A stretch of 64,000 nt of DNA, taken from NCBI GenBank assembly GCA_020631735.1, contig CM036197.1, forward strand, positions 44,129,880-44,193,879, in the 5' to 3' direction. Both the position numbers and the translations under genes were made by a program. Below the pieces are notes generated by a model. The model had not been told where the DNA came from, did not search any database, and saw only the letters and a program-made list of their open reading frames with translations. This document shows positions 21,622 through 31,426 of the stretch, piece after piece. Source of the DNA: Saccharum officinarum. Lineage: Eukaryota; Streptophyta; Magnoliopsida; Poales; Poaceae. Numbering within the stretch: position 1 is the stretch's first letter; each line of letters opens with the position of its first letter.

Positions 21622-23658
21622 TCAATGAAGCTTAGGTACCCATTTTTGCTTGGGTCCTTGTAGGTTAGTAACTAAGCTCTTTGGTACCCAAATAGCCTTC
21701 TTCTTTGGGCCCACAATTGGTGTACCAACAAACTTAGCTTGCACACCCTTCACACCCTTGGTAAGCACATAGCAAGAATCAAAAGGTATAGCATTAACAA
21801 AGTTCTTGCTTTGGTTCTTTTTATTGCAATTATGCTCTAGGTGCCCAACTTGCTTGCATCTATTGCAAAACCGACCATTGCCCTTCACAAAGCTAGGCTT
21901 TGGAGTTGCAAAGGCCGACTTGCCTTTCTTGGGGGTGTAGCCCAATCCCTCTTTGTTAAGAGAGAACCTTTGGCTACCCAAGCACTTAAGCAAGCGAGCC
22001 TCACCACCATAGGCCTTGCCTAGGGCATGAGTGAGCTCATCCACCTCTCTCTTGAGAGTCTCATTCTCAACCATTAGTGAGGCATCACAAGTGAAACCAT
22101 CACTAGTAGTAGAGGTAGAGTTGGTGGTGGTGGATGAAGAGCTACAAGAAGGGTTAGCATTTGACATGATGATAGGTTCATTAAAGGATTCATCAATTAT
22201 ATCACATGTAACACCTATATCATATGATACAACAACCTCCTTCTTTTCTTGTTGCTCAAGTAACAATGAGTGAGCCTTTTTAAGCTTGAAATGAGCCTTA
22301 CCAAGATCCTCATGGTCTTCCACTAGACTCTCATGAGTGGTCTTAAGCTCACTAAGGACTTTCTCAAGTATTACTACTTTCATTGAAAGCTTCTTACACT
22401 CTTTGTCCTTGGCAATAGCTATGTCTCTAGTTTGTTGCATCAAGTCATATAGTTGTTCTTTAGTTGGTTCATCATCATCATTTTCATGATTATTATCATT
22501 ATCACTATCATGAGCATATTCCATTTCACTTTCATCATCACTCTCATCATATAATACCTTAGCTTCTTTAGCCATGAAGCATGAAGAGGATGAATCAAAT
22601 AGTGATGGCTTCTTGTTGATAGCAATGGAAGCAAAAGCCTTGTTAGATGATTCTTCTTCTTCTTCATTATCATCACTTTCCCAAGTGATCACATAGGCAC
22701 CATTTTTGCCTTTCTTGAATGTCATCTTGGCCTCTCTCTTCTTCTTTTCAAACTTGTCCTTTTTGTTCTTCTTCTTATCATAAGGACATTCCGCTTGAAG
22801 GTGCTCGGTGCTATCACAATTGAAGCACTTTCTTTGTTGCTCATTTCTTTTCTTAAAGCCTCTTCTCTTGATGAACATGTGACCCATCTTCTTGACTACA
22901 AGAGCAAGTGCCTCATCATCAATTTCAAATTCCCCATCTTCATTGTTGTCTTCTTCTTCTTCAATGATGGTGGCTTTGCCCTTAGAGGAGGTGGCCTTGA
23001 ATGCCACGGTCTTCTTCTTCTCATCTTCCACCTTTTCCTTGTCATCAACATCTTGATCATATTTGTCATAGGTCAATACTTCACCAAGCAAATCATTAGG
23101 CTTCATTGTTTCAAGCCCATCTCTTTGCAACATCATGATCAACATCTTGAATCTTCTAGGTAAGCTCAATAAGAACTTGTGACAAAAATCTTGATCTTGA
23201 GTTTTGTGCCCTAAGCTCTTGAGATCATTGACTATCACTTGCAATCTATGAAACATTTCAATGATTGTTTCATCATCCTTTTTCTTGAAGTTCTCAAACT
23301 CACTCTTGAGCCCATATAGCTTGGCACTCTTCACAACCTTAGTGCCTTCATATGTCTCACTCAACCTTGTCCATACTTCACTAGCAAATTCCAAATCTTT
23401 GATGCCCTCAAACACTTTTGTGTCAATACTATTGTAGAGTGTATTGAGAGCCATTCTATTGCATGTTCTATTTGCTCTATCTTCATCGGTGAGATGATTG
23501 GGATCAATGATAGCAAAATCATTCTCGGTGACTTGCAATACTCTCTCATGAATAGAACCAAGGTACATTGTCATCTTTCTCTTCCAATGAGCAAAAGAAC
23601 TAACACCATCAAAGAACGGTGGCTTGCCCCCAACATGATTGAACACAATTTGAGCCAT
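21622..23658 (-). CDS. gag: Copia gag protein (capsid/nucleocapsid)
   Basis: 678 residues, starting MAQIVFNHVGGKPPFF right after the leader. The N-terminal third (about 20-200) resembles the retrotransposon gag/UBN2 fold (FEGIKDLEFASEVWTRL, the SLPRRFKMLI region). A zinc knuckle C-X2-C-X4-H-X4-C is at residues 278-291. A long acidic and coiled-coil region follows (about 325-480). A second knuckle of the same spacing is at 598-611. A large gag with two knuckles and a coiled coil is typical of SIRE/Maximus elements. It would assemble the particle that packages the element RNA. No internal stop or frameshift was seen. Confidence 0.92.
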   Translation of the reverse strand: MAQIVFNHVGGKPPFFDGVSSFAHWKRKMTMYLGSIHERVLQVTENDFAIIDPNHLTDEDRANRTCNRMALNTLYNSIDTKVFEGIKDLEFASEVWTRLSETYEGTKVVKSAKLYGLKSEFENFKKKDDETIIEMFHRLQVIVNDLKSLGHKTQDQDFCHKFLLSLPRRFKMLIMMLQRDGLETMKPNDLLGEVLTYDKYDQDVDDKEKVEDEKKKTVAFKATSSKGKATIIEEEEDNNEDGEFEIDDEALALVVKKMGHMFIKRRGFKKRNEQQRKCFNCDSTEHLQAECPYDKKKNKKDKFEKKKREAKMTFKKGKNGAYVITWESDDNEEEEESSNKAFASIAINKKPSLFDSSSSCFMAKEAKVLYDESDDESEMEYAHDSDNDNNHENDDDEPTKEQLYDLMQQTRDIAIAKDKECKKLSMKVVILEKVLSELKTTHESLVEDHEDLGKAHFKLKKAHSLLLEQQEKKEVVVSYDIGVTCDIIDESFNEPIIMSNANPSCSSSSTTTNSTSTTSDGFTCDASLMVENETLKREVDELTHALGKAYGGEARLLKCLGSQRFSLNKEGLGYTPKKGKSAFATPKPSFVKGNGRFCNRCKQVGHLEHNCNKKNQSKNFVNAIPFDSCYVLTKGVKGVQAKFVGTPIVGPKKKAIWVPKSLVTNLQGPKQKWVPKLH

Positions 23659-23702
23659 TTTTCACACCGAAGGATGTTAAGCCTTGATTAAAACGGTGAC
23701 CA

Positions 23703-23716
23703 CGGCTCCGATACCA
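23703..23716 (-). other. Primer-binding site (initiator Met tRNA type)
   Basis: On the minus strand TGGTATCGGAGC begins two bases after the 5' LTR. It matches the usual initiator-methionine tRNA complement TGGTATCAGAGC except for one base. Confidence 0.85.
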
Positions 23717-24638
23717 CTTGTAAGGTCCTAGATGGCTAGAGGGGGGTGAATAGCCTATAAAAATTTCTACACAAGCAACTAAGCAAACTTGTTAGAATAA
23801 TAAACGGCGCAAAGCGAGTTTTGCTTAGCCTACGGTTGTGATGCAAGCCTCCTATCCACAAGACTAGTAGATTATGATCTCTAGTTCACACAAGGGCTAT
23901 GTCACTAAACTTACACTAGTGAGCAAGCTAACAACACTAGCAAAGGCTACCACTAGAGCTTACACAAGATAATCTAGTAAAAGTAAATACAAGAGATAGG
24001 ATTGTGAGTCTTATACCGACGGTGGAGTGAAGATGTTGCCAATCACCAAGATGATATACAATTAATTAATATTGACAACAACACAATATGTAGGCCAATC
24101 ACCGGGAGACAAGAGACACAATATTTTTGTTCACCCGGTGTTCACTTGTGCACCGACAAGCTACGTCACCGGTTGTGTCGACCAACACTTAGATGGTTCC
24201 TCGGTGTGACCCTCAAGTCACTTGCCCCTCAAGGCACGCCCCGCAAGGCACCGCAAGACACCACTCTCAAGTGAGGTAACTCAATGACACGCGCAATCCA
24301 ATAGAGTTGCTTTTGGCGTCCCGCCGAGGAAAGCACAAGAACCTCTTACAAACAACCGGAGGTGGCCAAGAACAATCACCTTCTCTTGCCAACGCCTCCA
24401 ACAATCTCCAAGCCGGCTAGGAGCGGTACTCTCCAAGAGTAACAAGAAATCCACCGGCTAAACCACCCACAAGTGCCACTAGATGCCCTCAAGCTATGCA
24501 ATGCACTTTGGGATCACTCAATCTCACTTTTGATTTGCAATCAAGCAAGAGAGATTAGTGGGAGGAGTAGCTCTAGCTCAAAGGATGCACAAGAGTGTTA
24601 GAAATGTCAAGAGACCTCACCAAGGGCTGGCCAACGAG

Positions 24639-24646
24639 TATTTATA
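24639..24646 (-). promoter_or_regulatory. TATA box of the 5' LTR promoter
   Basis: TATAAATA on the minus strand. The palindrome array (24696-25200) lies just upstream of it in transcription direction, starting about 50 bp away. Confidence 0.6.
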
Positions 24647-24695
24647 AGCACCCCAAACAAATAGAGCCGTTGCCACTCCACTGACCGTTATTTCG

Positions 24696-25200
24696 GGACG
24701 ACCGGACGCGCCGGTCGAAACTGACCGGACGCGCTCAACCGCGTCCGGTCGCCCTCCGACGTCCACGTGTCCTCCAAATTTCAAAACTGACCGTTAGATC
24801 CTCCAACGGTCACTGCGCGCCAACGGTCAAACGCTATGACCGGACGCGCCGCTCAACCGACCGGACGCGCCGGTCGCACAGCACCGCGCGCGCGAAGCAA
24901 CGACCGGACGCGCTCCTCGCACCGACCAGACGCGACAGTGCCCGCATCCGGTGTGAGTCCAGTAAGCTCCTTCAACGACCGGACGCGTCCGATCGCGTGT
25001 GACCGGACGCGCCCCGCGTCCGATCGTCCTTCCGAACCGCAGATCCTCCTGGGCACCTGACCGGACGCGCCGGTCCCGCGAGTGACCGGACGCGCCGGTT
25101 GCAAACCCTAACCCGCGCGCCCGACACTGCGCTGTACCGACCGGACGCGTCCGGTCATACCGAGACCGCGTCCGGTGGAGCGTCCGGTCACCTCTGTGAC
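24696..25200. repeat. Array of ACCGGACGCG palindromic units in LTR U3
   Basis: About eleven forward copies of ACCGGACGCG and several reverse copies are spread over 500 bp at irregular spacing. Many pair into palindromes of the type GACCGGACGCGCCGGTC. A perfect 18-bp palindrome is at 25139-25156. The same array is at 15968-16440 in the other LTR and, in related form, in the second copia family at 43059-43460 and 60083-60480. It is extremely CpG-rich. Confidence 0.85.
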
Positions 25201-27401
25201 CCCGTTCGCTTTCGTTTCTTTTCCAACTTCCGGCGTAGTGGAAAATAGGCATTTCATTTCCCCGAAATCGCCTGAATCCCGCGCTCGCACGCTCGGCGGG
25301 AGGGAGAGAGGAACCCAAACCCCTCTCTACCCGCAAACCACAGCGCGACCAACGCCACCTTTGCAAATGTGCCAACACCATCAAGTGTACATCTCCATGT
25401 GCTTGTGTGTTAGCTTTTTCTCAGTCATTTTCAAAGGTTTTCCAGTTAGCTCACTAGGCCCTACATGCAATGCACTTCATGAATTCACCTAGTGGCACCC
25501 GTGTGTCGAATAACCGATAAGACTTCCCCTCTTAATAGTTCGGCTATCGACCCTAAACCACTCACACCCTCTATGGTGTCTTGAGTGTAAAACAAAATGG
25601 CCCTATGGTTATACCTTTGCCTTGAGCCCATTTTGTTTCTCCAAATGATATGATCCACTTCATATCATCACATGACCATCTCGATCCATCGACCTTGACT
25701 TCACTTGCTCTTCACCGTTGCATTTGTCCGTCGGCACTAAGTCTTGCTCAAGCTTCACCATCGCATGGTCCTTCGCTTCGAAGCCTCGACTTGCCCTTCA
25801 CCTTCACAACCGGTCCATCGAGCCAAGCCTCATCTTGGTCTTCACCATCTTGGTCATATGAGTCAATGTCATGTCTCATATGCAATGACCACCTTTATCT
25901 AAATCATCCACTTAGATACAAAGGTTAGTCCTAGGTTTCATCAATTAGCCAAAATCAAACTAGGGACTTTCACACCGCCGGCTGCTCCTTGGCCGCTGCC
26001 GCTCCTTGGCATGCGGCGGTGGTGGCTGCGGTGACGCTAAAAAAGGTGGCCATCCGCATCCTCTTCCTCTCCTTCCTCCTTCTCTCTCGCCCTCCCCAAG
26101 CTCCACTAGAACTATGGCGTGCAGACCGGATCCACATCCATAGTCACCGGATCTGCCGCCTCCCCCTCTGGATCCATTGCCTCTGTCCAGATTTGGCCTA
26201 GCCGGCATCAGCGCCCGGGTCTAGGAGGTCGCAGGGTCGGGGCGCCTGTGGAGGTGACCGACCAACATCCAGTCTACGATAGGGCCCAGGGGCTCGCGGT
26301 CATGGCGGGCGAGCGCTGCCTGCCGACCCCACGGCTCGTGACGTTCGGATCCAGTGGCTGGGTGGCTGAGCGGTGGTGTGCGGGGCCGACGTGCGTGCGT
26401 CCACTAGATCCGCGCCTCCGGGGTTGTGGCTGGACTTCGGTGGCCCAGGGCTTGCCGGCCAATGCCAGTGCACCCGCGGTGGCTAGTGGGTTGACTGCCT
26501 CTCGTCCATAGCTGTCGGTGGCCGGATCTACGGCCATGGCCTATGGCAGCCATCCTGCTGCTGGTCCTAGGGCTGGTGGGATGTGCACGAAGTTCTGGGC
26601 AAAAGCTCAGCTCGGCTTTGGTCGGGCCGACGACTGTGATGCTTCAAGTGCCACATTCCTCCTTGGAGGCGTCGTTGATGAACCGTTGCTCCCCGCCGGT
26701 GGCGTATGATTCTGGGCGTATGCCCCACCTTACATGTTGTATGGCCAATGGCGATGGCGTCCACGGTTCTACCCTTGGGCGTCACCTTCTTCCTGAAGGC
26801 GTTGCTGAAGAATCTATCGCTTGCCCCCGGTGTGGTCACCGGCTTCCGCGGCTCCTTCCGTAGCTTCCTAGTGGAGTTCCTTGTTGTGCCTGTCTGCGCT
26901 TATGCTCTACTCGCGATGGTTTGCCCTGCAGCAATTGACCTTGCCATCGTCGCTAGGCTTTCATAGCTATTGGTCGTTGGCCTCCCTCTAGCAGATGCTT
27001 TGTTGCCGAGTGTGTCGTGGCCATTCCCCCCTGCGGATGCTTTGCCGTAGTGGGCGTCTTCTTCGTTGACGGATACTTTACCGTCGTTGCTGCTGGTTGC
27101 TTGTCTTTCGTCGCTAGTTGGATACTTTGCCACCAGGGCATTGTCTAGTTTGTAGGCAACCGTCGCGTTGTTGTATCCTATCTTGCAGGCATAATTGGTA
27201 GGTTTTGGGTGATGAGGGCAGTCGCTCTTTCTTTTCTTCTTTATTGTGTCATTTGTTGTATCCCAGATCACTAACCACTAGCTTGGTGGTTTGTGATCTG
27301 CGCTACGAGAGCTCTCTCATAGCTGCGTCGTGCAATTCACTTCTCTTAATGAAAAATAGGCTATATTCCCCAATCGAGAAAAAAAAACTATATAGTATGT
27401 G

Positions 27402-27760
27402 TCAAATTTCATTTAAAGTGGTTTTGTATTAAAACATAGATGAATCATCCAAAATAACACAACACGGGAAGAAGAAAAATAGGAAACTTTTTCACACCAA
27501 ACTAATATACAGCAACATGACACGAGATACCCATTATTCCATCTTTACAGCCAATGAGCCACACATATAAATATTCTTGTAATCAGGAAGTTGTAACTTA
27601 ACTAGAAATTATCAATATATTCCTTGTGTCAATCAGAGACAAGAAAATAATTATGTATGTGTGCCCGTGCGGTGAACTCCTAGTTCGCTAGTTGTGCAAA
27701 TAGAGTCATGTCATCAAGAGGAATTGGGAGAGAGTGTTTTGCTAAGGGCTGTGCCAATTG
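27402..27760. repeat. Duplicated intergenic segment, copy A (right part)
   Basis: Continues copy A after the LINE-like insertion. It aligns with 28395-28790 over about 350 bp, sharing the gtggttttgtattaaaac and ttccttgtgtcaatcaga segments with many small differences. No ORF. Confidence 0.7.
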
Positions 27761-28337
27761 AAAGCCTCAGTTGGCCCTGGTAGCGGCAACAAGCTCTTCT
27801 GCAACCTCTAGACCACTAGACCGACTCAACACCCTTTCTCAACAAAGCCATGGCCAAAAAATTCTTATGGGGGCTCCATGGACTCCGGGTCAGTCGTAGG
27901 CATGAACCCCCTTCGCCCCACTGCTAGATCTAACCCTGTTGATGTCGTTGGCCGTCCACCACTCGGATGGTGGAGTTCTGAACCTTGAGTCATAGTCGGA
28001 TCTGTCATAGCCTTGAGAAGGTCCTCGCTATCCACCGCTAGGACGGTACAATGTTGGAACACGAACCCTGAGTCGTGGTCGCACAACCTTGAGCCGTGAT
28101 GACGTTGGAGGCGGTGTCGCTGCCCACCCTTCAGGCTGCAGTGGTAGACGACCGACTTGTTGGAGTTTCAATGGTAAGCAAGAGCTTGTTTCCCGTTTGG
28201 GCCCACCGTGTTGCGGATGCTCAAGTTCTGGGCAAAGAAGTCGTGGCCGAGCACCGCTGCATGGAAGCAACGAAACAAACACTACACGTACTATTAATTA
28301 GTAAGTGTGTTCCTGCATATGAACTTAATGATATATG
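27761..28337. other. Intergenic, no supported gene
   Basis: Moderately GC-rich sequence between the two copies of the duplicated segment. Short ORFs on both strands have no recognisable domain. Confidence 0.5.
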
Positions 28338-28800
28338 AGCAATGGTGGATCCAGGATAAATAGACCTAGCTATATCCACATCTAGTATAGTATATGCCAA
28401 ATGTCATAGTTTAAAGTGGTTTTGTATTAAAACGTAAATGAATCGTCCAAAATACAACACGGGAAGAAGAAAAATAGGAAATCTTTTCATACCAAAAATT
28501 AATAGACGGCGACATGACACGGGACACCCATTATTATTCCATCTTTACAACCACTGAACCACACACATAAATATTCCTGTAATCATGAAGTAGTACCTTA
28601 ACTCTTAACTAGTAGAAAATACCGATAATATATTCCTTGTGTCAATCAGAGTATCAGACAAGAAGATAATTACGTGTGCCTACGTGGTGAACTCGTAGTT
28701 GGCAGTTGGTCACCGCCCGTGGATTGGATCGGGAGAACCTAAGTTGACCGAGTTGAGAATAAGCTCACGTCATCAAGAGAAATCGGGAGAGGGTGTTTTC
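28338..28800. repeat. Duplicated intergenic segment, copy B
   Basis: Uninterrupted copy of the segment split in copy A (14824-14900 plus 27402-27760). It shows what the locus looked like before the retro-insertion. Confidence 0.7.
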
Positions 28801-29507
28801 AGTTTTCATATGGGCTAGCTATGCTTGTTGAGCACAAAAAAAAAAAGTTGGGGCTCTCCACCCTACCGCTCGATCTGCCCCTGCACCTTTATTTAACGAA
28901 AGAGGCACAAATAATTTGGAATGAAAGATGTAGACATTCCAAAATCCATGATTTAGCCATGGATAAAACTAGTGAACTCCAACAATCTTTGTATTTCTCT
29001 AAATTTACAGGAACCACTGTATTTCTCTCAGACCTGTTTTTTTTTTTTTTTACTTTGTAGTACTATTTCCGGCAGTACTACAGAGATTATAATATTGTGA
29101 CGTTTTCAAATATCTGATGTCCAAATCAGATATCTGATTCAAAGAACTACTACTAGAGATTGAGACGGTTTCAACCATGGATCATCTGCCAGTAATCTAC
29201 ATATACGGAATTAATGATGCATGGAACTCTCTTGTGCTACTAAATAGAGCTCAGCATCGTTCAGGAGAAATACATGAAGAGTAGAATATAATACAACGAA
29301 CCACATTACATATACTCTAGATTAAACAGCATATGATTATATAGTATATACTGATTAAAACAAATTGTCTGACGCGACATTACCAGTACGAATACTTGAT
29401 GAGTCATGAACTTAAGTTAATATGGAAACCCAAATCTAGGCAAGGCATATATTATCTATCAACAACTGCGCAGTAGTACGTGAGTTTGCACACATGAGGC
29501 AAACTGA
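28801..29507. other. Intergenic and 3' flank of the phytocyanin gene
   Basis: AT-rich, with a T-run at about 29037-29051. No ORF supported. The part near 29500 is probably the 3' untranslated region of the minus-strand phytocyanin gene. Confidence 0.5.
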
Positions 29508-30181
29508 TCACTGGAGGAGCAGAGCAACAGGCATGGTCAGTGCCACCACGATGGCGACGCCAGCAGCGGCAGCGATCGCTGTGTCAGCAGCAGCACCGGA
29601 GGAGGCGTCGGGGCACCCCGATGACCTGGGGCATCCGCCGCCGCCGTGGCCCGTCTGTCTCGGAGTCTCAGCTGGCGCCACGTCGGCCGAGTGCACCATG
29701 ACGCGCACGATGAGCCGCTGGCCTTGCTCGCAGTGGCCAGGCTCGCCGCTGATGAAGCAGAAGAAGCCCGGGCGGTGGAGGCGGAAACTGGTGGCGCCGT
29801 CGGTGAACGCGGCCAACGGCTCGGTGGCGTTGCAGGCGTCCAAGGCCGGGCGGTCGACCACTAGCACCGAGTCGTTCGCGTACTAAATCTGCGGATCAAT
29901 CGATCATGTATACGCCGTTAATCGCATCATGAATGGCGAATGAAATGCATGATGATTCTATACTCACAGAGGCGGTCGCCGACGTGGAACCGGTTGTTCA
30001 TGGCCCACCAGTCGTAGCTGGTGTTGGCGTCTGGGACGCGCCACCCGCGCGGCCCGCCAACGCGAAACTCAAACCCCGGGCGTGCGGGCGCTGGCGCGGC
30101 CGCCTCGGCGGCGAGGGAGAAGAAGATGAAGACGACCCCAGCGACGGCCAGCACGAGGGAGCTGCCGGCGGCCGCCGCCAT
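29508..30181 (-). CDS. Early nodulin-like phytocyanin, two exons, with a frame break at the exon 2 start
   Basis: Exon 1 is 30181-29968. It encodes an N-terminal signal peptide (about residues 1-27, hydrophobic LVLAVAGVVFIFFSLAA), then FEFRVGGPRGW and NNRFHVGDRL, the start of a plastocyanin-like domain. Exon 2 (29888-29508) carries NDSVLVVDRPALDACN, FFCFISGEPGHCEQGQ and a hydrophobic C-terminal tail typical of GPI anchoring. The first copper-ligand histidine is absent (NDSVLVV), so this is an early nodulin-like, probably non-copper-binding cell-surface protein. The intron has a GTGAGT donor and a GCAG acceptor in the usual family position, but exon 2 begins ATTTAGTAC where the family codes Y-F-K-Y. 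Two bases are missing and the downstream frame is lost. It is either a recent pseudogene or an error in the sequence. Confidence 0.75.
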
Positions 30182-30693
30182 GGATCTTGCTTGCAGTAGT
30201 GGTGCACTCTTCGGTGAGAGTGAGGATCGAGGAGAAGGGCTGTTGAGCCTCTGCCCTCTAGTCAGGTTGGCGGCCAGGGAGTGTGCTTGTGCTCTCGCCG
30301 TCGCGCGCGCGTTGCGTGGGGTGGAAGAAGTGAAGAACTGCAGGTGGTGAGCTGCCGCGTTTTAGATGGGCTTGGCAGGCTCGGACAGTGCGCGCGCGCG
30401 CAAGCTGTGGATTGGTGCCCTGGTGGGACGTGGGCAACGTGCGTGCGGCGAGGGCAGGGACGCGGGCAACCAGACAACACGACGAGCTGAGGCGGCGGCA
30501 GTTAACGCTCATGCCATCGCCGGATTGCCAACATCGATGTTCCAAGCGCCGTGCACTGCCAATGCATGCTGGTGAGTCCTTGGAGCCGGAAGCCCGGAGC
30601 GTCTAAGGCGCGGACGGCGGGCAATTCGAGCGTCTGTGTCAACGGCTCTTCCCTCCTGCAATTCAAGTCTAGCTATATCAATTCAGCCCACGA
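30182..30693. other. Phytocyanin 5' flank
   Basis: GC-rich upstream region of the minus-strand phytocyanin gene. Small overlapping ORFs are not supported by any domain. Confidence 0.4.
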
Positions 30694-30876
30694 AACAGCC
30701 ACAGCAGGCCCAGACCACGGTATGACCTAGGCATTCCCAGTCCCGCGTCCAACAACAGCCACAGCCGGCCCAGCCCACGGTATGACCTAGGCATTCCCAG
30801 TCCCGCGTCCAACGCGCCCACCCAGCCAGCCAGCCACCGCGCCGCCACCCCCCCCCCCCCCCCCCCCCCCCCCCCC
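30694..30876. repeat. 60-bp tandem duplication followed by a 29-base poly-C run
   Basis: acagccacag-aggcccag...cgcgtcc occurs twice at a 60-bp period (30694-30753, 30754-30813). A run of 29 C follows at 30848-30876. The run is poly-G on the other strand. It lies just upstream of the NOP10 5' untranslated region. Confidence 0.9.
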
Positions 30877-31068
30877 ACACACATCGGCAGTTCGGCACCT
30901 CACACATCGACACCCTCGTCCGGTGACTGCCCTTCACCCTCCCAAGGTGAGCCCCAATTCACAAGATTTGAACTCTGTAGCAGTGAGTCAGGAGATGTCG
31001 AGCTCTGTTTGGTGGGAAGGGCAGGGCCACATGTTCTAGATGCAAGTTTGCTCCATGCGCATTTTCAG

Positions 31069-31089
31069 GAGGGAGGGAGGGAGGGAGGG
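31069..31089 (+). repeat. (GGGA)n run
   Basis: Five consecutive GGGA units in the predicted first (5' untranslated) intron of NOP10. A plus-strand G-quadruplex is possible. Confidence 0.7.
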
Positions 31090-31426
31090 CAGCAATTTGG
31101 GGATATTGGAGAAATTACTTTGTAGGCAGGATTAATAAGGAAACTCAAAGCCTTCATGCGATAGTGCTTATTCTGATCTTCTCAGATTCCTAGGGACTTG
31201 CTTGTTTGTTCATCTTTGTTGAGGGTCTGCGTAAGAATTATAGTTTTATTGGTCTTTCTACATCCTTGCATTTTAATGCTGCCATTACCAAACTCGATAA
31301 AGAAAACTTCGCTACCTGTCCCGAGCTCTCCTGCTTTCGTTTGCTGTGAGTATTGGTGATATAGTAGGTGATTCCTCTTTATTCATGTTAGATTTATCAG
31401 GGCTCGTCGCTGCTCGTGGATTCAAG

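Larger units (their letters stand above)
14990..25972 (-). mobile_element. Complete Ty1/copia retrotransposon, SIRE/Maximus (Opie/Ji-like) type
   Basis: LTRs 14990-17219 and 23719-25972 start TGTAAGGTCC and end GACTTTCA. The target duplication CACCG is at 14985-14989 and 25973-25977. The minus-strand order is 5' LTR, PBS, gag (678 aa), pol (1047 aa, order integrase-RT-RNase H), a roughly 1.2-kb noncoding tail, PPT and 3' LTR. Gag and pol are each open end to end. The LTRs differ by about six substitutions, one 25-bp unit and one G, so the insertion is recent. There is no env-position ORF. The element looks structurally competent, subject to how the gag-pol boundary is crossed. Confidence 0.95.
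23719..25972 (-). repeat. 5' LTR of the young copia element
   Basis: 2254 bp, 24 bp longer than the other LTR: one extra 25-bp array unit at about 25060-25086 and one fewer G near the start. Contains the promoter for the element RNA. Confidence 0.95.
14887..27401 (+). mobile_element. LINE-like polyA retro-insertion, split by a copia element
   Basis: The 14 bases CTATATAGTATGTG occur at 14887-14900 and again at 27388-27401. The second copy is directly preceded by an A-run (27379-27387). That is the signature of target-primed reverse transcription. The inserted sequence is 14901-14989 plus 25978-27387, about 1.5 kb once the nested copia element (with its duplicated CACCG) is removed. It is GC-rich at the 5' end and ends in a short 3' region with an ttaatgaaaaatagg-like word before the A-run, as in grass L1 elements. 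No ORF2 endonuclease or RT is visible, so it is a truncated or non-autonomous LINE-like copy. The exact family is not identified. Confidence 0.7.

Noticed and set aside
24696..25200. CRISPR-like regular repeat array
   Set aside because: Units are short palindromic words at irregular spacing in a plant LTR, without uniform repeats, spacers or cas genes.
29508..30181. Copper-binding phytocyanin (plantacyanin or uclacyanin)
   Set aside because: The histidine expected before the NVVV-like strand is replaced (NDSVLVV), which is typical of early nodulin-like members.
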